Positions 62,479-64,000 of a DNA stretch of 64,000 bases are shown piece after piece. Made by a program: the position numbers and the translations under genes. Source of the DNA: Microbacterium sp. CBA3102 (lineage in GTDB: Bacteria; Actinomycetota; Actinomycetes; Actinomycetales; Microbacteriaceae); assembly GCF_007954505.1 (NCBI RefSeq), contig NZ_CP042412.1, forward strand, positions 1,488,001 to 1,552,000, given 5' to 3'. The first letter of the stretch is position 1, and every line of letters begins with the position of its first letter. The notes below the pieces were generated by a model, which saw only the letters and a program-made list of their open reading frames with translations, ran no database searches and was not told the origin of the DNA.

Positions 62479-64000
62479 ATGAGAGTCAAGCTGACCCTGC
62501 GTCGACCCGCAGCACCCCTGACCGACGTCGTCGTGATGGCGGACTCGACAGCGACCATCGCCGATGTCGCGCGCCAGATCGCCACCACCGACCCGGCGCG
62601 CAGCATCGTCGCGACGCCGACCGACGTGCTCACGCTCTCCGTCGCCCCTCCGACCAGCGAGCAGCTCACGATGCTCAATCCCGACCTGCTCGTCGGCGAC
62701 GCCCCGCTCGGCTCCGGCTTCCTCGCCGAGGTGGTCAACGTCGGCCCGAACCGTGCCGCCGCAGGCACCGTGGGTGCGCGCCCCGCCGCCGTCCTCCGGG
62801 TGGTCTCCGGCCCTGCGGTCGGGCAGGAGTTCCCGCTGCCGATCGGTCACTTCCTGATCGGACGCGACGCCGCGAACGACGTCACTATCGCTGATCCGCT
62901 CGTCTCGAAGCGGCACGCCAGGATCGAGGTCGCCGCGACGTTCGTCGAGCTGGTCGACTTGAACTCGGCGAACGGAATCCTCGTCGACGGCGGGCTCGTG
63001 CAGCGTCTCCGTGTGATCCCCGGGCAGAGCTTCGTGCTCGGGGACTGCGAGTTCGTCGTGCACATGGTGAGTGACTTCGACGGCTCAGCCACGGGGGACC
63101 CGGTGCTCGAGCGCGGGGGAGCGCTCATGTTCAACCGCAGCCCCCGTGTCGAGGAGCGGTACACCGGGGAGGATCTCGATGAGCCGCGCTATCCCCGCGA
63201 CCAGCCGTCGCGGCTGTTCCCCTGGCCCATGCTCGTCGCGCCGATCCTCCTGGCCGTGACGATGTTCAGCATCACGCAGCGTCCGGCTTCGCTGCTCATC
63301 GCGGCTGCGTCGCCGATGATGATGTTCGGCAACTTCATCTCGCAGAAGACCAACATCGGTCAGCGGCTGCGCAAGGAGGCCGAGTCGTTCGAGGAGCAGT
63401 TCGAGCGGCTGGAGGAGACGCTGTACCACTCGCGTCCGAAGGAGCGCGAGGTACGGCAGAACGAGGTCCCCGCCGTCGCCGTGGTGTTCGATGAGGCCAT
63501 GCGTCTCGGTCCCCTGCTGTGGACCCGGCGACCGGAGCACTGGAACTTCCTCGCGATGCGTCTCGGGGTCTGCGAGACCGAAGCGCGCACGCGCATCAAG
63601 CGCACCGAGACCCCGGAGGCGCTCGTCGAATACGTCGAACGTGTCGATCGCCTGGAGGAGCGGTACCGGATGATCGACGACGTCCCGATCCTGGAATCGC
63701 TCCAGAGCGTGGGCTCGGTCGGTGTCGCCGGTCCCACGTCGCTGGCCAGCGATGCGCTGCGGGGGATCGCCGTCCAACTGTTCGGCACGCACTCCCCGAA
63801 CGAACTCGTCACCGTGGCGCTGACCGAACCGGGGTGGGCGAACGAGCTCGACTGGCTCAAGTGGCTCCCCCACACCTCCAGCGAGCGGAACCCGTTCAAG
63901 GAGATGCCACTAGCGGATTCCGCCTCGACCGGGACGGCCCTGCTCAGCGGTCTCGAGGAGATCGTCCTGCGCCGCTCGCGGGAGTCGAAGTCTGCGCGGC
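62479..64000 (+). CDS. N-terminal half of an FHA-containing FtsK/SpoIIIE ATPase (EssC/EccC-like type VII secretion motor), cut by window edge
   Basis: 507 codons are visible and the frame is open at the right edge. Residues 1-100 resemble the ubiquitin-like YukD-type N-terminus of EssC proteins. A canonical FHA domain (about 105-195) has LIGRDAANDV (Arg129), VSKRHARIEV and NSANGILV. Two membrane helices (about 247-290) and a charged coiled-coil-like region (RKEAESFEEQFERLEETLYHSR, residues about 300-325) follow. The order FHA, two helices, cytoplasmic region is that of Firmicute/actinobacterial EssC-type ATPases. The FtsK ATPase cores lie beyond the window, so the secretion assignment rests on N-terminal architecture. 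Confidence 0.85.
   Translation, partial: MRVKLTLRRPAAPLTDVVVMADSTATIADVARQIATTDPARSIVATPTDVLTLSVAPPTSEQLTMLNPDLLVGDAPLGSGFLAEVVNVGPNRAAAGTVGARPAAVLRVVSGPAVGQEFPLPIGHFLIGRDAANDVTIADPLVSKRHARIEVAATFVELVDLNSANGILVDGGLVQRLRVIPGQSFVLGDCEFVVHMVSDFDGSATGDPVLERGGALMFNRSPRVEERYTGEDLDEPRYPRDQPSRLFPWPMLVAPILLAVTMFSITQRPASLLIAAASPMMMFGNFISQKTNIGQRLRKEAESFEEQFERLEETLYHSRPKEREVRQNEVPAVAVVFDEAMRLGPLLWTRRPEHWNFLAMRLGVCETEARTRIKRTETPEALVEYVERVDRLEERYRMIDDVPILESLQSVGSVGVAGPTSLASDALRGIAVQLFGTHSPNELVTVALTEPGWANELDWLKWLPHTSSERNPFKEMPLADSASTGTALLSGLEEIVLRRSRESKSAR

Overview
The window reads as chromosomal DNA of a high-GC actinobacterium. Codon use is strongly G/C at third positions, GTG and TTG starts are common, and TetR regulators are abundant. 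There is a DtxR/IdeR-type iron box, an Rv2578c-type radical SAM protein, a class-E-like LAxTG wall-sorting signal and a MoxR/DUF58/transglutaminase/FHA/kinase cluster. Together these point to Microbacteriaceae, most likely Microbacterium or a close relative (inference; no rRNA is present). No tRNA, rRNA, insertion sequence, prophage or CRISPR array was seen.

Layout. 1-3454: a tight operon with the end of a membrane protein, a Gfo/Idh/MocA oxidoreductase, an SDR and a GT4 glycosyltransferase. 3490-7343: a TetR regulator with a palindromic operator and an RND efflux pump. 7344-13919: aldose 1-epimerase, a DEAD-box RNA helicase with a structured leader, YaeQ, a small membrane protein, a radical SAM protein and an M15 peptidase. 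14072-16501: an acyl-CoA dehydrogenase and a beta-lactamase-fold serine hydrolase, with two related palindromes around the latter. 16541-20570: a YkoEDC-like ECF transporter plus a siderophore-interacting flavoprotein, with an iron box inside the locus. 20738-23941: a secreted subtilisin. 24014-27884: acyl-CoA synthetase / TetR / AidB-like dehydrogenase around a twin palindromic operator. 27901-32816: pirin, GNAT, RecQ, and an ArsR/SRPBCC/RibD-C operon. 32828-37299: a double-headed TetR next to an MFS/GH3 operon. 37496-40737: an acyl-CoA oxidase-like protein, a roughly 600-bp repeat-rich gap, and the DNA glycosylase Tag. 40756-44508: a GntR regulator and a frameshifted, wall-anchored metallophosphatase.

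44693 to the right edge holds the most striking locus. A 2024-residue membrane-tethered protein with Ig-like and FN3 repeats is followed by MoxR ATPase, DUF58, a transglutaminase-fold membrane protein, RDD-FHA, PP2C, FHA, a Ser/Thr kinase, a second FHA protein, a second RDD-FHA protein and the N-terminal half of an FHA-FtsK/EssC-type ATPase. Stop and start codons overlap at eight successive junctions. The order resembles the PFNA cluster described in bifidobacteria, here extended by RDD-FHA proteins and a type VII secretion-like motor. The transglutaminase-like protein has lost its catalytic cysteine. The likely picture is a kinase/phosphatase-controlled envelope machine that assembles or exports surface material around the giant Ig/FN3 protein; the function itself is inference.
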